Part shown: one piece after another, positions 7,238 through 15,374 of the stretch
Numbering within the stretch: position 1 is the stretch's first letter
Layout: each line of letters opens with the position of its first letter
Source of the DNA: Streptomyces massasporeus
Lineage (GTDB): Bacteria; Actinomycetota; Actinomycetes; Streptomycetales; Streptomycetaceae
DNA: 64,000 nt
Reading direction: 5' to 3'
Assembly: GCF_014648995.1 (NCBI RefSeq)
Contig: NZ_BMSE01000018.1
Location: 124,001 to 188,000, forward strand
Notes under the pieces: generated by a model
Told to the model about the DNA's origin: nothing
What the model saw: only the letters and a program-made list of their open reading frames with translations
Databases searched by the model: none
Position numbers and translations under genes: made by a program

Positions 7238-8332
7238 ATGACAGCCGAACCCCGCACGTTCCGCATCGCCGCCATCCCCGCCGACGGGGTCGGCAAGGAG
7301 GTCGTCGCCGCAGGACGCGCCGTCCTGGACGCCCTGGCCGACAGCTCCCGGAACTCGGAGTCCCCCTTCGCCTTCGCCTGGGAGGAGTTCGACTGGGGCT
7401 GCGAGTTCTACGAGCGCACCGGCAGGATGATGGACGAGGACGGGCTGGAGCAGCTCAGGGACTTCGACGCGATCTACTTCGGGGCGGTCGGCTGGCCCAC
7501 CGTCCCGGACCACATCAGCCTCTGGGGCCTGCGTCTGAAGATCTGCCAGAGCTTCGACCAGTGGGCCAACGTCCGCCCCGTGCACTTCCTGCCGGGCGTC
7601 GTCAGTCCGTTGCGCAAGGCGGACGACACCCAGCTCGACTGGGTCGTCGTCCGCGAGAACAGCGAGGGCGAGTACGCGGGCCTGGGCGGCCGCAACCTCG
7701 GCGGACGCGGGCCCGGTGGTGAAGTCGCCGTCCAGTCCGCCCTGTTCACCGAGGTTGGCTGCGAGCGGATCATGCGGTTCGCCTTCGACCTGGCCCGCAC
7801 CCGGGACCGCAGGAAGGTCTCCTCCGTGACCAAGAGCAACGCCCAGCAGTACGGCATGGTCCTGTGGGACGACGTCTTCAAGCGCGTTGCCGCCGACTAC
7901 CCGGACGTCGAGACGGAAAGCGTCCTGGTCGACGCGATGTCCGCGAAGTTCGTGCTGAAGCCGGAGGACCTCTCGGTCGTCGTGGCGTCCAACCTGAACG
8001 CCGACATCCTCTCCGACCTCGGCAGCGCCCTGGCCGGCAGCCTGGGCCTGGCGGCCAGCGCCAACCTCAACCCCGAGCGCCGCTTCCCCAGCATGTTCGA
8101 GCCCGTCCACGGCTCGGCCCCGGACATCGCGGGCCGGGGCCTGGCCAACCCGATCGGCGCGGTCGGCAGCGCCGCGCTGATGCTGGAGCACTTCGGCCTG
8201 CCGGACCAGGCGGCCCGCCTCGACAAGGCGATCGAGGTGACGACTTCGGCGGGTGTCCTGACCCGGGACGTCGGCGGCAACGCATCGACCGAGGATGTCG
8301 TGAAGTCGCTGATCGACGCGCTCGACGCCTGA
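7238..8332 (+). CDS. Tartrate dehydrogenase/decarboxylase or D-malate dehydrogenase
   Basis: 364-residue member of the isocitrate/isopropylmalate dehydrogenase family, in the TDH/DmlA branch. Key segments: AAIPADGVGKEV at the start; VVVRENSEGEYAGLGGR, the substrate loop of tartrate and D-malate enzymes; SVTKSNAQQYGMVLWDDVF with the catalytic lysine; SNLNADILSDLGSAL with the metal-binding aspartates; and FEPVHGSAPDIAGRGLANPI in the NAD-binding region. Such enzymes oxidise D-malate to pyruvate and CO2, or tartrate to oxaloglycolate, with meso-tartrate going on to D-glycerate. The neighbouring glycerate kinase argues for the tartrate reaction. ATG 7238 follows a GGAGG. Confidence 0.88.
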   Translation: MTAEPRTFRIAAIPADGVGKEVVAAGRAVLDALADSSRNSESPFAFAWEEFDWGCEFYERTGRMMDEDGLEQLRDFDAIYFGAVGWPTVPDHISLWGLRLKICQSFDQWANVRPVHFLPGVVSPLRKADDTQLDWVVVRENSEGEYAGLGGRNLGGRGPGGEVAVQSALFTEVGCERIMRFAFDLARTRDRRKVSSVTKSNAQQYGMVLWDDVFKRVAADYPDVETESVLVDAMSAKFVLKPEDLSVVVASNLNADILSDLGSALAGSLGLAASANLNPERRFPSMFEPVHGSAPDIAGRGLANPIGAVGSAALMLEHFGLPDQAARLDKAIEVTTSAGVLTRDVGGNASTEDVVKSLIDALDA

Positions 8333-8505
8333 CGGTCGGGGAGCGCGCCGACGAGAGTCCGGGCCACCCCTGCTCCCCTCGAACTGCGCCACGGTGTCGT
8401 GGTCCAGTGACGTGCACCGATGCCACGCACTGGAACGGGAACGGACGTGTGTGAGGGACCAGGCAACAACCATCGGATCCTCACGGCCGGCCTGCGACGA
8501 GAACA

Positions 8506-8670
8506 GTGGCCGGACGCCGAGTCCGGCCGATCGCCCTCGGAGGCGCCGCGTTGTCGCTTCGCTCTGATCTGCTGCGGGAGACAGCGGTATCGACGATCAA
8601 CGCGGCGATCGACGCCGGGGTCGATCTCATCGACACCGCACGGGCCTGCACGACCGCTGATGAGGAGCGG
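8506..8670 (+). pseudogene. N-terminal relic of an aldo/keto reductase
   Basis: The plus strand encodes RRVRPIALGGAALSLRSDLL and TAVSTINAAIDAGVDLIDTA, which match the first strand and helix of aldo/keto reductases (the GLGGxxLS and AGVxLIDTAxxY segments). Similarity stops about 8668; what follows is the antisense of a LysR relic. The catalytic tyrosine and all later parts are gone. Confidence 0.6.
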
Positions 8671-8679
8671 CCGACGGTC

Positions 8680-8924
8680 TGCTGCGTCCAGGGTGGCGAG
8701 GACCCGCTCGACGTGGACGAGGAACTCCGCTCCGGTCCCGGTCGGTTCGACGTGCCGGGAGGGGCGGTCGAGCAGGCGAACGCCGAGATTGCCCTCCGGC
8801 TGCGCGGTCGTCCCGCTCAGCGGCGACTGCGTGATCAGCAGCTCCTCGACGGCCCGGGACACGACCGGTGCCGGGCCACGGACGGGAACACCCGCAGGGG
8901 ACGAAGCTCCGCGTCGATATTCAT
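8680..8924 (-). pseudogene. N-terminal relic of a LysR family regulator, frameshifted
   Basis: From ATG 8924 leftward: MNIDAELRPLRVFPSVARHR, then a frameshift near 8858, then AVEELLITQSPLSGTTAQPE and NLGVRLLDRPSRHVEPTGTG up to LATLDAAD. This is the LysR HTH and linker helix. The frame shift, unusual residues at conserved positions (P for L or V) and the missing effector domain show a decaying gene. It now converges on the aldo/keto reductase relic, so an inversion or deletion joined them. Confidence 0.65.
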
Positions 8925-9018
8925 GGCGTACCTTTCGGCACCCATGCCCGCCGTGCGTGGCAGGTTCCACCGCATTTAAGCCCATGGCGTGCCGGGCCCG
9001 TTCATGCATGATGACGGG

Positions 9019-10359
9019 ATGAATCAGAGCGGCCAACGCTTCCATGTCATCGTGCTGTCGAACTTCGCCAGAGGCTTCGACAAGTACGCGTTCGCCTACG
9101 GCAAGGCGGGGGTTCCGGAGAGCACCTTTCCCGACCGGTTCCACCTGCTGACGCGTGCGGAGCTGGGAACAGGCATCGGCAAGGCGCGACGCCTGCTGGA
9201 CCGGCTGGCCATCCCGGGCGACCGGCTGCTGGTGCTGGAAACCATGGTGGACCCCGACAAGCTGGTGCCCAACGTGTCGACCGGCCTCGGCATGGAACTG
9301 CACGAGGCTCGCATCCGGTTGTCGGCGGTCCACGAGCTCGACCAGGCGGGCGACGAGTTCACTCTGCGCCCGACGACCGTCGAGGATGCGATGGCGGCCT
9401 CCCTGCACCTGCACGGATCGGCACTGCGTCGCTACGCCGACACACGACCGCGCTCGGTTTCGCTTCTGCCGGTCGCCTCCGCCTGCCAGGCCCGGTGTTC
9501 GTTCTGCTTCTCCTCGGCCTCGATCTCCAGCGACCAGGCGCCGGCACGGGTCCCGTGGGACGCGGTGACCCACTGGCTGGAGCGCGCCCGTGCGGCGGGC
9601 GCCGAGCGTGCGGTGATCACCGGCGGCGGGGAGCCCACGCTCATACCGTTCGATCAGCAGTTGCGCCTGGTGTCCGCGTGCTCGGCGGCCTTCCCGAAGG
9701 TCGTCCTGATCACCAACGCGCACACCCTGGCGAAAGGACCGCACGCTGACCGGGCCGACCGCCTCGCAGCCCTGAGCGCCGCGGGTCTGTGCGTGCTCGC
9801 GGTCTCCCGGCACCACCATGACGACGCCGTCAACGAGCGGCTGATGATGCTGCGCACGCCGGTCAGCTCCGTGATCGACAGCTGGCGCAAGGAACTCGAC
9901 CGCCTGCCGGGGCTACGGATGAGGCTGATCTGCGTGCTCCAGCACGGCGGCGTCGCCGACGCGGCCGAGGTCGCCGACTACCTTTCGTGGGCCGCGGCTC
10001 AAGGCGTCGAGGAAGTCTGCTTCAAAGAGCTCTACGTATCCACCAGCACCGAGTCGCTCTACTTCGACCGCGCCGCCAACGTCTGGAGCCGAGAACACCA
10101 GATCTCGCTTTCCATCGTCACCGGGTTCGCCGAGCAGCACGGCTTCGAACTCGCGAGCCGCCTGCCCTGGGGCGCACCGGTCTACGAGGGCAACTGGGAC
10201 GGACGGCCGATGCGGATCGCCGCCTACACCGAACCCAGCCTGCTCTGGGAACGCACCCACGGGATCGCACGCAGCTGGAACGTCATGGCAGACGGACGCT
10301 GCTACGCCTCCCTGGAAGACCGCGCCAGCGAGATCGTGCCGGAAGGTGCGACGGCATGA
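9019..10359 (+). CDS. Uncharacterised radical SAM protein coupled to a PLP-fold enzyme
   Basis: 446 residues from ATG 9019 (an upstream in-frame ATG at 9004 is possible). The cluster-binding motif is C-QAR-C-SF-C in SACQARCSFCFSS, about residue 160 (CX3CX2C), and AVITGGGEPTLIPF is the GGE-like SAM-binding strand. About 150 residues without a recognised domain precede the radical core, and after the barrel (about residue 370) there is no second Cys-rich SPASM region. It therefore does not look like a standard peptide-maturase. The stop overlaps the ATG of the PLP-fold gene (ATGA), so the two are made together. No function can be assigned; candidates are carbon-skeleton or amine chemistry on an amino acid later handled by the PLP protein. 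A relic zone lies upstream and a strong terminator ends the operon. Confidence 0.8.
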   Translation: MNQSGQRFHVIVLSNFARGFDKYAFAYGKAGVPESTFPDRFHLLTRAELGTGIGKARRLLDRLAIPGDRLLVLETMVDPDKLVPNVSTGLGMELHEARIRLSAVHELDQAGDEFTLRPTTVEDAMAASLHLHGSALRRYADTRPRSVSLLPVASACQARCSFCFSSASISSDQAPARVPWDAVTHWLERARAAGAERAVITGGGEPTLIPFDQQLRLVSACSAAFPKVVLITNAHTLAKGPHADRADRLAALSAAGLCVLAVSRHHHDDAVNERLMMLRTPVSSVIDSWRKELDRLPGLRMRLICVLQHGGVADAAEVADYLSWAAAQGVEEVCFKELYVSTSTESLYFDRAANVWSREHQISLSIVTGFAEQHGFELASRLPWGAPVYEGNWDGRPMRIAAYTEPSLLWERTHGIARSWNVMADGRCYASLEDRASEIVPEGATA

Positions 10360-11372
10360 GGTTCGGCGAGTTCCAGGAATTCCGGCAGCGCCGACTCAGT
10401 GCCTCCTCGTCGCTCCTGGACGCCGCCGAGACCAACGTGTACCGGGCCCTTGCTCCGATGCGACCGGAACCGCCGACCGACGCGACCACGGTGCACCGGT
10501 GCGATCTCGCCCGTGCCTGGCTGCGGCGCTACGCGCTGCCGGAAGAGTGGTCCGGCCACGCCATGGTCAGCCGAGGGGTCCGGCACGGGCTCGGCGCGGT
10601 GTTCCACTGGCTGCGCTCCGTGCAGGCGCGGTTGTGGCTGCCCGGCGACGTGTACCCGGTCTACTTCGAGCTGGCCCGCGCCGCCGGCCTGGCGCCCGCG
10701 TCCTACCCGACGCTGCCGGCGCCCGCCCTGCCGAGGTCGCCGGCGGACCACCGGCCCGAATACCTGCTGCTCGCCAACCCCAGCAAGCCGCTCGGCCGAT
10801 ACCTGTCCGACGCCGAGTGCGCATCGGTGATCTCGTGGTTGCGGCAATCACCACACCGCCGCCTGCTGATCGACAGCGTCTACGACCTGGGAGCCCCGTT
10901 CGCCGCCGGTACCCGGCGCTTGCTGGACACCGGCCGTGCGGTCCTGCTGCATTCGGTCACCAAAGGATGGCTGTGGCCACGCACCTTCGGCGTCGTCCTG
11001 CTGGGTCCGGCGCACACCGGCTTGGCCGAAGCGCTCCGGGCGGATCCGCCGACCTCGGCACAGCTGAGGCTCGCCGACCGGCTGCTGACCGAGCACGGCG
11101 ACGTGCCCCGGCAGGTCTCCGGCGAACTGGCCGCACGGGCCGAGCGGCTTTTCGAACGGTTGCCGGACGAAGTGCGCGCAGCGATTCCCACGGCGAGCCG
11201 GACGTGTCCCGGCAACTACTTCTTCCCGGTTGCGATCCCGGCGGAGACGCTCCGGCGCGAGTACGGCGTGCTCGCCATTCCGGTCGGCGTGTTCGGGGAG
11301 AGCAGTTGGTCCGGCTCCATCCTGACCAGCCTCGCCGACGCTTTCGGCCCCACACCGGCGGCGACACGCTGA
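10356..11372 (+). CDS. Class I/II aminotransferase-fold PLP enzyme partnered with the radical SAM protein
   Basis: 338 residues, shorter than the usual 380-400 of fold-type I aminotransferases; the N-terminal arm is abbreviated. Family landmarks are present: LLLANPSKPLGRYLSD in place of NPNNPTG, LLIDSVYDLG with the Asp and Tyr that bind the PLP ring, and LLHSVTKGWLWPRTFGVVLL where the lysine of SVTK should form the Schiff base. This suggests a catalytically able PLP enzyme: transaminase, or decarboxylase as in CobD or HisC relatives. It starts inside the stop codon of the radical SAM gene. A perfect 11-bp hairpin follows, so the operon appears to have two genes only. Confidence 0.75.
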   Translation: MRFGEFQEFRQRRLSASSSLLDAAETNVYRALAPMRPEPPTDATTVHRCDLARAWLRRYALPEEWSGHAMVSRGVRHGLGAVFHWLRSVQARLWLPGDVYPVYFELARAAGLAPASYPTLPAPALPRSPADHRPEYLLLANPSKPLGRYLSDAECASVISWLRQSPHRRLLIDSVYDLGAPFAAGTRRLLDTGRAVLLHSVTKGWLWPRTFGVVLLGPAHTGLAEALRADPPTSAQLRLADRLLTEHGDVPRQVSGELAARAERLFERLPDEVRAAIPTASRTCPGNYFFPVAIPAETLRREYGVLAIPVGVFGESSWSGSILTSLADAFGPTPAATR

Positions 11373-11374
11373 AA

Positions 11375-11409
11375 CCCCCGGAGGCGGGCCCGAGGGGAGC
11401 CTCCGGGGG
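11375..11409 (+). terminator. Terminator of the radical SAM-PLP operon
   Basis: CCCCCGGAGGC (11375-11385) pairs perfectly with GCCTCCGGGGG (11399-11409) over a 13-base loop, right after the stop at 11372. Confidence 0.8.
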
Positions 11410-11488
11410 CATTTCCCCGCCGGATCACGAAAGCCTTTGAAGGTCCAGCTCTGGACGGCCCTCGGCAACGCCACGCCGAGCTGGAGCC

Positions 11489-11520
11489 GCTGAGCAGCCC
11501 CCACGGGGTTGCTGCTCAGC
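11489..11520 (-). terminator. Terminator of the acetoacetate decarboxylase-like gene
   Basis: GCTGAGCAGC (11489-11498) pairs with GCTGCTCAGC (11511-11520), with a further CCCC/GGGG pairing inside. The right arm overlaps the stop codon of the minus-strand gene. Confidence 0.65.
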
Positions 11521-12151
11521 TGCCCACGATGCTGCGGAAGTCGCGGACGGCGAGGGACAGCACCAAAGGACGCCGGGCGAGCACCGACAACGGCGCTTCC
11601 GGCCCGGTCCATACGCGGCCTCGGCCGAGCGCCGGCCGTCCGCTGATCCGCATGGGCACGCGGCACACCGTACCGTCGGGCAGCTGCTGGATCAGGCGGG
11701 CGCGTGCGGACAGCCGGAAGGGCAGCCGCAGCACGTCCTGGTACGTGAAGCGGACAGCCGGAATGCCGTCGGCGGTCAGTTCCGCCCGGGCGCTCCGGCT
11801 GTCCGCGCGGAGCGTGAACACGCCGTGCTCCTTCGGGATGCCCCACAGCGCGCGTCCCCCGGCCAGGGCCCCGTCGTCGTCGACCCAGGCGGCGACGGTG
11901 CAGCCGGCGAGACGGTGCCCGTGGCGCACGGCCAGGGCGATGAGGAACTCGCGGTAGGCGAGGACGCCGCCGGGCCGGTAGTCGACCCAGAAAGTGACCA
12001 GAGTGGCGCGGCGCCGCACGACCCAGGGGCGGACGCCGGCCGGCAGGGGCCAGGACGGCAGGTCGTCCGCCGGGACGCGCCACAGCGAGACGACCATGTC
12101 GCCCGTGAGGCGCCACGGGGAGGGAGGAAAGGGGACGGCTGGTCGTTCCAC
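11516..12151 (-). CDS. Acetoacetate decarboxylase-like (ADC/DUF2071 fold) protein
   Basis: 211 residues from GTG 12151; the frame is open to a further start at 12238. The early segment PFPPSPWRLTGDMVVSLWRV and later FWVDYRPGGVLAYREFLIAL and LWGIPKEHGVF resemble the acetoacetate decarboxylase superfamily, where WGIPK- or GEPK-type loops line the active site. Related streptomycete proteins are of unknown substrate. Being adjacent and convergent to the radical SAM-PLP operon, it could in principle act on the same small molecule, but separate terminators argue for independent expression. Start choice is uncertain; the more distant start would add 29 poorly conserved residues. Confidence 0.6.
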   Translation of the reverse strand: MERPAVPFPPSPWRLTGDMVVSLWRVPADDLPSWPLPAGVRPWVVRRRATLVTFWVDYRPGGVLAYREFLIALAVRHGHRLAGCTVAAWVDDDGALAGGRALWGIPKEHGVFTLRADSRSARAELTADGIPAVRFTYQDVLRLPFRLSARARLIQQLPDGTVCRVPMRISGRPALGRGRVWTGPEAPLSVLARRPLVLSLAVRDFRSIVGS

Positions 12152-12289
12152 GGCGTGATGACCGACTTCCTCGCGCGGACTCGTACGGCCGATTGTTCCA
12201 CCCGGGACGGAAGGGGCGGGCCTGCGGCGCGGTGCCACGGGCGCGTCCCGGTCGGCTCGACGCGTGCGGGCCGTGTCCCCAGCTGTCGG

Positions 12290-14245
12290 TTACCCGCCCT
12301 CCGGGCCTTCCTCCGGCGCCGGTTCGATGCCCGCCGACATCGGGGCCGTTCCATGAAAGCGGATCACCGCGTACGTCTCCCCGTCCCTGGGCGGCCGTGT
12401 CCAGGAGCGGGTCACGAACGTGTGCAGCCGCCCGTTCACGATCGCGTGACGCGGCAGACGGACACCGAACTCGCCCGCCACCGCTTCCAGCAGCGACCGC
12501 TCCGTCTCGGCACCGACGGCCCGCTCACCGAAGAACAGGCCCGGGTCCAGCGTCCGCGGTATCTCCCCGCTCTGTCCGATCTCCCCGTCCGCGTAGGTGA
12601 ACGCGTACTGCTCGACACCGTCGCGCGCCACCGAAAGGTGGAAGCACCGTTCCCGGTGCCCTGCTCTCAGGTCGCTCCACACCACCACCGCGCGGGTGCC
12701 CGCACTGGCGCCCGCGGCAGGGGAGACGAACCGCCGCCGGTCGAACGACGCCGGATGGCCGTCGAACGCGAAACTCCAGCCGGTGCCCGCCCGGCCGACC
12801 GCCATGAGAGCCCTGTCGTCGTAGGACGAGAATTCCCTCTTGTCGCGCAGCGAGCGGTGGTGCGCGTCCCAGGAGGTCATGGGGTCGTTCAGTACGGTGG
12901 CGTCCCCGTCCGTGAGACGCCCTGGCAGCTCTTCCGGCTCGACTCCCTCCACCAGCACGAACCGGTAGGACGTGCGGTTGTTGCCCGAGTCGGGTTCGGC
13001 GAGCCACGCCAGGTCGCCAGGGTCGAGCCCGGCCGTCGGACCCGGTGCCTCACCGGTCTGTCCGCCCCTCGGCGTGGACAGCAGCTCGCGGCCCCGCTCC
13101 GGGGTCAGCAGCGGCCCGAGCACCGGATCGGCCACCCACCCCAGCGGCGCCAAGTGGTCCGGCCCCAGCGGCTCCCACAGCGGCACGGCGTCGATCAGTG
13201 TCCGCCAAGCCGCGTCCGTGTCTCCCCACCGCGCCAGCTCCCGGGCCCTGTCGACCGCCTCCCCGAACGGTCCGGCCGCCGTGTACCGGTACGTGCCGTT
13301 CCTCATCTGATCGAGCAGCGCGTAAGCCATGGACACCAGCTCGTCGTCAGCGCCCCGCAGATCGAACGCCGGCGTGGAGTCGTCCCGGTACGAGTGCGCC
13401 GCGTGCTCGGCGACCAGAAGGGGCAGCAGCTCGCGCGCGTACCGCGGATCCGCCGCCACGCCCTCGAAGGAGACCAGGTAGGTCTCCCCGAGCAGGCGCC
13501 GTATCTGATCACCCAGCCCGGCGGCCCGCGGCCGGCCGTATTCCTTGGCCTCGTCCAGCGCCTTCCCGGCCTGCTCCCAGCCGCCGCGCAACGCCTCCAG
13601 CCGGGCCTCCTCCACCTGGGCGTCCAGCCTGCGCGTCGTGTCGTTGACGAACGCCGGCTCCCCGTCGCCCGGGTTCGCCCGCAGGCAGTGGAACTCCCGG
13701 TGCATGTCCCTCATGAACGTACGGAAGTTCGCGTGCCGCTCGGGCGGCGCGGCGCGCCAGCTCGCCCACGTGTAGACGGCCCACTCGCCGTCCTCGTCCA
13801 CGTCGCCGGGATCCATGAGGACGTAGATGGCGTCGGATTCGACGTTCAGTTGCAGCCCGCGCCGCCAGAGGTCCGCCTCCTGCCGCTCCTCGGGCCCGGC
13901 GTCCTCGTCCAGGTACTCGTCGAACATGTCGCCGAGCCCCGACTCGTCGTTGTGCCAGCGCGCGTCCTCGGTCCCCGCCAGCAGCCACACGAAGCCGCCC
14001 GCGTGCCGCCACCCGTCGCTGACCCCCAGGAACTCCCGGTACGACGGGGGCATCCGCCGGCCAAGGCGCCGCTCCATGGCGGCGATCCGCTCCTCCGACG
14101 CGGGTGGGAACCCCAGCCGGCGTGCCCGCCGCGCGGCCTCGTCGTCCTCGCTCCGCGTGTCGTCGTCGGCAGCCAGGGAGTCCGCCCACTCCTCGCTCCA
14201 AACGCGCAGAAACGACCGCCAGTCGAATGCCGTGGTGTCCGTCAT
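12290..14245 (-). CDS. Large SMI1/KNR4 domain protein
   Basis: 651 residues from ATG 14245. The SMI1/KNR4 domain covers about residues 45-205 (ASEERIAAMERRLGRRMPPSYREFLGVSDGWR..., LQLNVESDAIYVLMDP, EWAVYTWASW). A helical middle (about 215-420) with repeated ELA/ARW segments follows, and a beta-rich C-terminal region from about 425 (DLAWLAEPDSGNNRTSYRFV) that I do not firmly recognise. SMI1/KNR4 proteins often serve as immunity proteins against contact-dependent or polymorphic toxins, but many streptomycete copies are orphans. No toxin gene is adjacent. It follows the acetyltransferase gene by 59 bp on the same strand and may be co-transcribed. Confidence 0.75.
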   Translation of the reverse strand: MTDTTAFDWRSFLRVWSEEWADSLAADDDTRSEDDEAARRARRLGFPPASEERIAAMERRLGRRMPPSYREFLGVSDGWRHAGGFVWLLAGTEDARWHNDESGLGDMFDEYLDEDAGPEERQEADLWRRGLQLNVESDAIYVLMDPGDVDEDGEWAVYTWASWRAAPPERHANFRTFMRDMHREFHCLRANPGDGEPAFVNDTTRRLDAQVEEARLEALRGGWEQAGKALDEAKEYGRPRAAGLGDQIRRLLGETYLVSFEGVAADPRYARELLPLLVAEHAAHSYRDDSTPAFDLRGADDELVSMAYALLDQMRNGTYRYTAAGPFGEAVDRARELARWGDTDAAWRTLIDAVPLWEPLGPDHLAPLGWVADPVLGPLLTPERGRELLSTPRGGQTGEAPGPTAGLDPGDLAWLAEPDSGNNRTSYRFVLVEGVEPEELPGRLTDGDATVLNDPMTSWDAHHRSLRDKREFSSYDDRALMAVGRAGTGWSFAFDGHPASFDRRRFVSPAAGASAGTRAVVVWSDLRAGHRERCFHLSVARDGVEQYAFTYADGEIGQSGEIPRTLDPGLFFGERAVGAETERSLLEAVAGEFGVRLPRHAIVNGRLHTFVTRSWTRPPRDGETYAVIRFHGTAPMSAGIEPAPEEGPEGG

Positions 14246-14304
14246 GGGCCCGATGCTGCCACCCACCACTGACAGCGCTTCACTGCTCGGCGGAGCCGCC
14301 GGAC

Positions 14305-14853
14305 TCAGCCGGACGCGATGACCGGGGACCACACGCCGCACCACTGATCGGCGCCATACTCCTCGAACCGCTCCACCTCCGCGAACCCCAGCTTCGCCGC
14401 GAGGCGCATCGCGCGGTCGTTGGCGGTCTGCGTGCAGAGCACCACCGGCTCGCCGGGGGACGTGGCGGCGAACCAGTCGAGGACGGCGGCGCACGCCTCG
14501 GCGGCATACCCACGCCCCCACGCCTCCGGAAGGAACATGTAGCCGAGCTCGGCCTCCTGGGCATCCGGACCGAGGTGACCCGGACGCTCGGCGTCGCGCC
14601 GATCGAGCGTGACCATACCGATCATCGTCCCGTCGAGTTCGACCACGAAGAGGCCGGGGCGCCGCCCGGGCACCTCGGGCACCGCGCGCTCGAGCTCCTC
14701 ACGCGGCCGGGAGCCGCCGACGTAGGTGCCCACCTCCGGCGATGCGAACAGCTCGATGAACGCGGCACGGTCCCGGGCCTCGGACGCGCGAAGCACGAGC
14801 CGTTCGGTCCTCGACGTGGCAGGTGGCCAGGTGCCGCTTCCGAGTTCAGCCAT
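14305..14853 (-). CDS. GNAT family N-acetyltransferase (RimJ/RimL-like)
   Basis: 182 residues from ATG 14853. The fold is that of RimJ/RimL-type acetyltransferases: TERLVLRASEARDRAAFIEL at the start, FVVELDGTMIGMVTLDRRD in the central sheet, ELGYMFLPEAWGRGYAAEAC with the acetyl-CoA binding GRGYA loop, and NDRAMRLAAKLGFAEVERFE. It would transfer an acetyl group from acetyl-CoA to a small-molecule amine or a protein N-terminus; the substrate is unknown. A TTG codon nine bases upstream is in frame, but ATG is preferred. It may be the first gene of a pair with the SMI1/KNR4 gene. Confidence 0.85.
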   Translation of the reverse strand: MAELGSGTWPPATSRTERLVLRASEARDRAAFIELFASPEVGTYVGGSRPREELERAVPEVPGRRPGLFVVELDGTMIGMVTLDRRDAERPGHLGPDAQEAELGYMFLPEAWGRGYAAEACAAVLDWFAATSPGEPVVLCTQTANDRAMRLAAKLGFAEVERFEEYGADQWCGVWSPVIASG

Positions 14854-14904
14854 GGCGGGCAACCTATAGCAACCCCCGCGTCGCGCCGGCAGGTGTGCCT
14901 GACG

Positions 14905-15273
14905 TCAGCGCCGCGCCAGCGCCAGCACGCTGAGGCCGAACATCAGGACGCCCAGGGGGAGATGGAGCGATGGAACGTGCGCGATGCCCAGGACCACCTG
15001 GACCGAGGCGAGTACGAGGAAACCCGACGCGTGCCAGACGGGCCGGGGCGATCCGCCGCCCGGCTTCCACGCCAGCACCGCGGCGAGCAGATACAGCATC
15101 GACGCCCCGTACATCACCCGGGCTCCGACACTGTGCAGCACCTCTCCGTAGGACGAGGTCAGCAGCAGGCCGGCGGAGACCGCCTGGAGGAAGATGGTCA
15201 ACGTCTGCAGGGCGATCGTGATCTGAAGGAACGTGGAGCCGCGCTGCGCCGTCGCTGTCACCTGAGTGGCCAT
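14905..15273 (-). CDS. Small four-helix integral membrane protein
   Basis: 122 residues with four predicted membrane helices (about 15-38, 52-68, 80-98 and 102-119). No enzyme motif is seen. It resembles the small DoxX-like/COX15-like membrane proteins common in actinobacteria, but I cannot place it firmly. It is divergent from sigJ with a 101-bp gap, so it is a plausible target of that sigma factor. ECF41-type sigmas usually neighbour a carboxymuconolactone decarboxylase-like or oxidoreductase gene, and none is here. Confidence 0.65.
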   Translation of the reverse strand: MATQVTATAQRGSTFLQITIALQTLTIFLQAVSAGLLLTSSYGEVLHSVGARVMYGASMLYLLAAVLAWKPGGGSPRPVWHASGFLVLASVQVVLGIAHVPSLHLPLGVLMFGLSVLALARR

Positions 15274-15374
15274 GTCACAGTCCTCTCTTCCGCCGTCGGG
15301 CGGTAGATCGATAAGGTCTCACCGGCCCGACGACGCGAGGCTGCCAAAGGTAAGGCGAGGGGGTCGCCACAAGC

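Noticed and set aside
12152..12238. Upstream extension of the acetoacetate decarboxylase-like gene to 12238
   Set aside because: The added residues are Pro/Arg-rich and unlike the family N-terminus, although the start remains uncertain.
15273..15297. TGTCACA followed by CGTC, resembling an ECF41 promoter for sigJ
   Set aside because: Spacing is 14 bp rather than the 16-17 expected, and the first half overlaps the start codon of the divergent gene.
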